A stretch of 9,390 bases of DNA from Chloroflexota bacterium (lineage in GTDB: Bacteria; Chloroflexota; Limnocylindria; Limnocylindrales; CSP1-4). The position numbers were made by a program, and so were the translations under genes. Location: positions 1 through 9,390 of the forward strand of contig JAJYGO010000388.1 of the NCBI GenBank assembly GCA_021785115.1, written 5' to 3'. Below the pieces are notes generated by a model. That model was not told where the DNA came from and made no database searches. It was given only the letters and a program-made list of their open reading frames with translations. This document shows positions 6,827 through 9,390 of the stretch, one piece after another (position 1 is the first letter of the stretch; every line of letters begins with the position of its first letter).

Positions 6827-6963
6827 TTGCACGCAGCGGCTCTATCGCCGGACCGCCCGCCCACGAAGCCGCCCCGTGCTGCATCCGACCGCCTCGGGGG
6901 CTCGATCAGCGCACGGGCCGGGTGGCCGGGCGCTCCGTCCGCCCATAGAGCCGCTCGGTGCAA
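6827..6963. repeat. 137-bp element with palindromic ends, right copy
   Basis: Second direct copy of the element at 5947-6083. Here the ends are TTGCAC at 6827 and GGTGCAA at 6957-6963, with an inverted match of 15 out of 17 bases. Differences from the left copy include paired changes that keep base pairing: the outermost pair is C:G on the left and T:A here, and the ninth pair is G:C on the left and A:T here. An internal AGCCGCCCCGTGC near 6867-6879 offers an alternative partner for the left arm. It begins 16 bases after the HTH stop, in the gap before the convergent SulP gene. Confidence 0.85.
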
Positions 6964-7027
6964 GGGCGGGAGGGGTGCAAGGGCGGGGCCGCCCCCAGCG
7001 CCCGCCCGGCCCCGCCCGGCCCCGCCG
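6958..7027. repeat. Short GC-rich tandem repeats between convergent genes
   Basis: GTGCAAGGGCGGG occurs at 6958-6970 and again at 6975-6987 (period 17); the first copy is the right edge of the 137-bp element. Then CCCGCCCGGC occurs at 7001-7010 and 7011-7020 with a partial third copy to 7027. The array ends 6 bases before the SulP stop codon. Confidence 0.7.
6981..7017. terminator. Candidate bidirectional hairpin terminator between HTH and SulP genes
   Basis: GGGCGGGGCC (6981-6990) and GGCCCCGCCC (7008-7017) form a perfect 10-bp stem with a 17-base loop, between two genes that converge. No T run follows on either strand, so its role as a terminator is inferred from position and stem strength only. 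Confidence 0.35.
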
Positions 7028-7032
7028 CCTTC

Positions 7033-8751
7033 CTACCGCCGCTCCCGCCAGCGCTCGAACGCCTCCACGGCCACCGGGAGCGTCGGGTAGAAGCGCTCCT
7101 CGTCGATCGTCTCGAGCAGGGCCCCGCGCACCAGCTGGGCGCGCAGGTCCTGCTTCACGCGCGCCATCGCGAACACCACGTTCCGCGCCGCCAGGTCGCG
7201 CGCGAACTGCTGGAGCACCTCGACGGCGGTGGTGTCCAGCTCCACGATCGCCTCCGCGTTGAGCAGGAACCACTCGACCCTGACGGGCTGCTCGTCCACC
7301 GCGGCGAGCGCGCGGGCGCGGAAGTCGGCGGCGTTGGCGAAGCACAGCGGGGCGTCGTAGCGGAACACCAGGAGGCCCGGGATCTGGACGGCGTCGGGGT
7401 AGTCGGCGATGTTGTGCAGCCCGGCCAGGCCCGGCACGCGGCCCAGGATGGACGCCGGCGGGCGGGCGACGCGCAGGAACAGCTCGGCCACCGACAGCGC
7501 GATCGCGATCAGGATCCCCGCCAGCACGTCGAACAGCAGGACGCCCACGAGGGCCGCCATGGCCAGCCCGAGCTCCGTGGAGCGGAAGGTCCACAGGCGC
7601 CGCAGCTCGCCCACCCGCACCAGGCGCCAGCCGGCGAACACGACGATGCCGGCCAGCGCCGCCTCCGGGATGAGCGCGATCAGCCCCGGCGCCAGGAGCA
7701 CGATCAGCACGGTGGACGCCGCGGCGACCAGGCCGGCCAGCTGGGTCCGGGCGTGCATCGCGTCGAGGATGGCCGAGCGCGACCCCGAGGCCGAGAGGAC
7801 GAAGCCGCCGGTCAGTCCGGCCGCCAGGTTCGCGAGGCCGAGCGCCAGGAACTCGGCGTTGGCGTCGATCTCCTCGCCGGTGCGCGCGGCGAAGGCGCGA
7901 CCGGTCAGCGCGACCTCCGAATACGCGACGAACGTGACCGCCACGGCGCTGCCCAGCAGCCCCTGGACGTCGGCCAGGCCGATGGACGGCAGCGAGACGC
8001 TGGGCAGCCCGCTCGGCACCGAGCCCACCAGCGACACCCCGAACCGGTCGAGGTGGAGCAGCGCCACGGCCAGCCCGCCGGCGATCACCGCGAGCAGCGT
8101 GCCCGGCGCCAGCGGCGCCACGCGGGCGAGCGCCACCAGCCCGACCACCACCGCCGCGCCGACCGCGAGCACGACCAGGTTGACCTCGCCGAGGCGCGTC
8201 GCGAGTTCCGTCGCCCTGCCCAGGTTCGAGGTGGACGTGAGCTCGATCCCGGTCAGCGACCCGAGCTGGCCCAGGATCATCACCAGGCCCAGGCCGGCCA
8301 TGTAGCCGAGCAGGATCGGCCGCGACAGCATGTCGGCCACGAACCCCAGCCGCAGCACCCAGGCTGCCAGGCATGCGAGCCCGACCAGCACGGCTAGGGC
8401 GGCCGACAGGGCCAGCCAGCGGCCCGCGTCGCCGCCCGCCAGCGGGGCGACCGCCGCCGCGACCATCACGCACGCCCCCGCCTCGGGCCCCACCGACAGC
8501 AGCCGCGACGTGCCCAGGAGTGCGTAGATGACCATCGCCACGATGGCCACCCAGAGCGACGTCAGCGGCGGGGCGCCGACGATCCCCGCGTACGCGAGGC
8601 ACTGCGGGACGAGGTACGCGGTGACCGTGATCCCCGCCACCACGTCGGCGCGCAGCCACGCGCGGTCGTAGCGGCGGAGCTGCGTGAACCCCGTCGCCGC
8701 CGCTGGGTGCGCGTGGCGCGCCGTCTCGCTCTGGGCCAACTCGTGCTCCAC
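7033..8751 (-). CDS. SulP family inorganic anion transporter with STAS domain
   Basis: This 572-aa protein has the full SulP (SLC26-like) layout. SulP proteins carry sulfate, bicarbonate or other anions across the inner membrane. After a short cytoplasmic N-terminus comes the family signature WLRADVVAGITVTAYLVPQ (32-50) then CLAYA, then VADMLSRPILLGYMAGLGL (138-156), FVAYSEVALTGRAFA (274-288) and ASGSRSAI (321-328). These lie in about a dozen hydrophobic segments ending near 426. A STAS domain follows (about 450-565), with the loop ELDTTAVEVL (504-513) in the place where SpoIIAA-type STAS domains carry their phosphorylatable serine or threonine. Length is normal. The start is GTG with no Shine-Dalgarno; a TATCGT -10-like box lies 12 bases before it, so the leader may be only a few bases. 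The substrate is not certain; no carbonic anhydrase or sulfate genes are beside it. Confidence 0.92.
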   Translation of the reverse strand: MEHELAQSETARHAHPAAATGFTQLRRYDRAWLRADVVAGITVTAYLVPQCLAYAGIVGAPPLTSLWVAIVAMVIYALLGTSRLLSVGPEAGACVMVAAAVAPLAGGDAGRWLALSAALAVLVGLACLAAWVLRLGFVADMLSRPILLGYMAGLGLVMILGQLGSLTGIELTSTSNLGRATELATRLGEVNLVVLAVGAAVVVGLVALARVAPLAPGTLLAVIAGGLAVALLHLDRFGVSLVGSVPSGLPSVSLPSIGLADVQGLLGSAVAVTFVAYSEVALTGRAFAARTGEEIDANAEFLALGLANLAAGLTGGFVLSASGSRSAILDAMHARTQLAGLVAAASTVLIVLLAPGLIALIPEAALAGIVVFAGWRLVRVGELRRLWTFRSTELGLAMAALVGVLLFDVLAGILIAIALSVAELFLRVARPPASILGRVPGLAGLHNIADYPDAVQIPGLLVFRYDAPLCFANAADFRARALAAVDEQPVRVEWFLLNAEAIVELDTTAVEVLQQFARDLAARNVVFAMARVKQDLRAQLVRGALLETIDEERFYPTLPVAVEAFERWRERR

Positions 8752-9034
8752 CGGACGTCATCGACGATAGGGACGGAAGGCACTCCGTCGTGTACGGGCC
8801 CAGTGGGATGGTAGGCCCACGCGAGGCTCGCGGTCCGCTGGTACGAGCAGACCAATCGCCGGCTCCAACCGGTCGGCCACCGGCCCGGCAGACCCCCGAG
8901 GCACCGGGTGATCAGGTGACTCCCGGCCGACAGGAGCAATGGCCGGACCGCGAGCCCGCTTTCCCGGACCGCCTCCCCAGGCCGCTCCTGCCGTTGCCAC
9001 GGAACCCGACCGGCCGATCGCGCGTCCCAAGGCC
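8752..9034. other. Intergenic region between divergent SulP and lipoprotein genes
   Basis: Apart from the SulP -10 candidate, this 283-base stretch shows only short palindromes: GTGGG/CCCAC at 8803-8820 and CGCGAG/CTCGCG at 8820-8832. AGGAG at 8932-8936 stands two bases before an ATG at 8939 that is in frame with the lipoprotein signal peptide. Starting there would put a 44-residue hydrophilic tail before the hydrophobic core, so I treat this stretch as non-coding. No RNA gene is seen. Confidence 0.4.
8764..8769 (-). promoter_or_regulatory. Candidate -10 element (TATCGT) for the SulP gene
   Basis: On the minus strand TATCGT lies 12 bases before the GTG start of the SulP gene. It is the same hexamer as the candidate upstream of the methyltransferase. 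It would start transcription only about 5 bases before the gene, giving an almost leaderless message, in line with the missing Shine-Dalgarno site. Confidence 0.35.
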
Positions 9035-9390
9035 ATGCCCGCCCGACCGCACGCCCGGCCCCGCCGCCCCGTCCTCCTCGCGCTCGCGGCGCTGGCCGTC
9101 GCCGCGTGCACGTCCGCGTCGCCGTCGGCCCCGCCACCCAGTGGCTCGATCAGGTCCCCGGACTCCCCGCGTCGCCGTCGTTCGGCACCACCATCGTGGC
9201 CCAGTCCATCAATGTGGGCCAGACATCGATCGAGCACCTCTTCATGACGCGCGACGGCGGCACGACGTGGCACTCCGTGTACACGCCACCTACGGGATCA
9301 TCCGCCATGATCCTCCTCGTCACCTTCGCGTCTCCCCGCCTCGGCGCCGCGATCGTCCAGGTCGCCTCGTCGCACTCGATCCTCATCGTG
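9035..9390 (+). CDS. Lipoprotein with BNR/Asp-box motif, N-terminal part, apparent frameshift
   Basis: From ATG 9035 the frame encodes a lipoprotein signal peptide: basic n-region MPARPHARPRRP, hydrophobic core VLLALAALAV, lipobox VAAC with Cys25, then the usual S/P/A-rich linker. That frame turns into arginine/serine-rich nonsense after about 9132 and stops at 9247. A different frame (codons starting at 9133) reads ATQWLDQVPGLPASPSFGTT and continues open to the window end. It contains FMTRDGGTTWHSV, a BNR/Asp-box (S/T-x-D-x-G-x-T-W), as in sialidase-like and Ycf48-like beta-propellers. Adding one C to the CCCC run at 9129-9132 would join both parts as SASPSAPATQWLDQ. I infer one exported, lipid-anchored beta-propeller-type protein whose gene has either a sequencing error or a real 1-base deletion. 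The 3' end lies outside the window. The function is unknown. Confidence 0.55.

Noticed and set aside
5947..6963. The two 137-bp copies as a composite transposon with insertion sequences at its ends
   Set aside because: No transposase is encoded in the repeats or between them, and I see no target-site duplication. A repeat-flanked cassette is as far as the sequence goes.
6842..8761. Minus-strand 639-codon frame overlapping the SulP gene, with an ATG at 8761
   Set aside because: It is in another frame and gives an arginine/glycine-rich translation. The SulP frame starting at GTG 8751 carries all family motifs.
8939..9034. Lipoprotein start at ATG 8939, with AGGAG close by
   Set aside because: The AGGAG is only two bases from the ATG, and this start would place 44 hydrophilic residues before the signal peptide core. 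ATG 9035 gives a normal signal peptide.

Overview
The window is very GC-rich (clearly above 70% by eye) and densely coding. It has short intergenic gaps, GTG as well as ATG starts, few good Shine-Dalgarno sites, and several TANNNT -10-like hexamers close to start codons. That fits a high-GC bacterium of the Actinomycetota or of a high-GC Chloroflexota lineage such as Limnocylindria. The phylum call is an inference from composition and gene style only.

Layout, left to right. (1) Bases 1-2562, + strand, hold the end of an ABC-2 export operon: the C-terminal tail of a DrrA-like ATPase and two different ABC-2 permeases. The ATPase stop and first permease start are one base apart, and the permeases overlap by ATGA. 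A 35-bp tandem duplication covers the second permease's stop codon. (2) Bases 2642-3325, +, encode a subfamily IA HAD hydrolase with an apparently leaderless start. (3) Bases 3437-4915, -, encode a non-pyrrolysine MttB-family corrinoid methyltransferase with no partner genes beside it. Tandem repeats of about 37 bp and a hairpin follow its stop, and a GC-only heptamer array lies in its probable leader. (4) Bases 5119-5820, -, encode a VIT1/CCC1-family iron/manganese transporter. (5) Bases 5947-6963 hold a cassette: an HTH (XRE-type) gene with an unrecognised C-terminal domain, bracketed by two direct copies of a 137-bp element. Each copy has palindromic ends; the copies are about 79% identical over their whole length without gaps. 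(6) Bases 7033-8751, -, encode a SulP-family anion transporter with a C-terminal STAS domain, converging on the HTH gene. (7) Bases 9035-9390, +, hold the start of a lipoprotein with a BNR/Asp-box sequence. Its signal peptide and body lie in different frames, and one missing C in a CCCC run would join them.

The genes do not form one pathway. The left end is an exporter (probably drugs or lipids), followed by separate metabolic and transport genes. The most unusual part is the repeat/HTH/repeat cassette at 5947-6963, which resembles a dispersed palindromic repeat family associated with a DNA-binding protein gene. Several short tandem repeats sit exactly at gene ends or leaders, which suggests frequent replication slippage in this genome.
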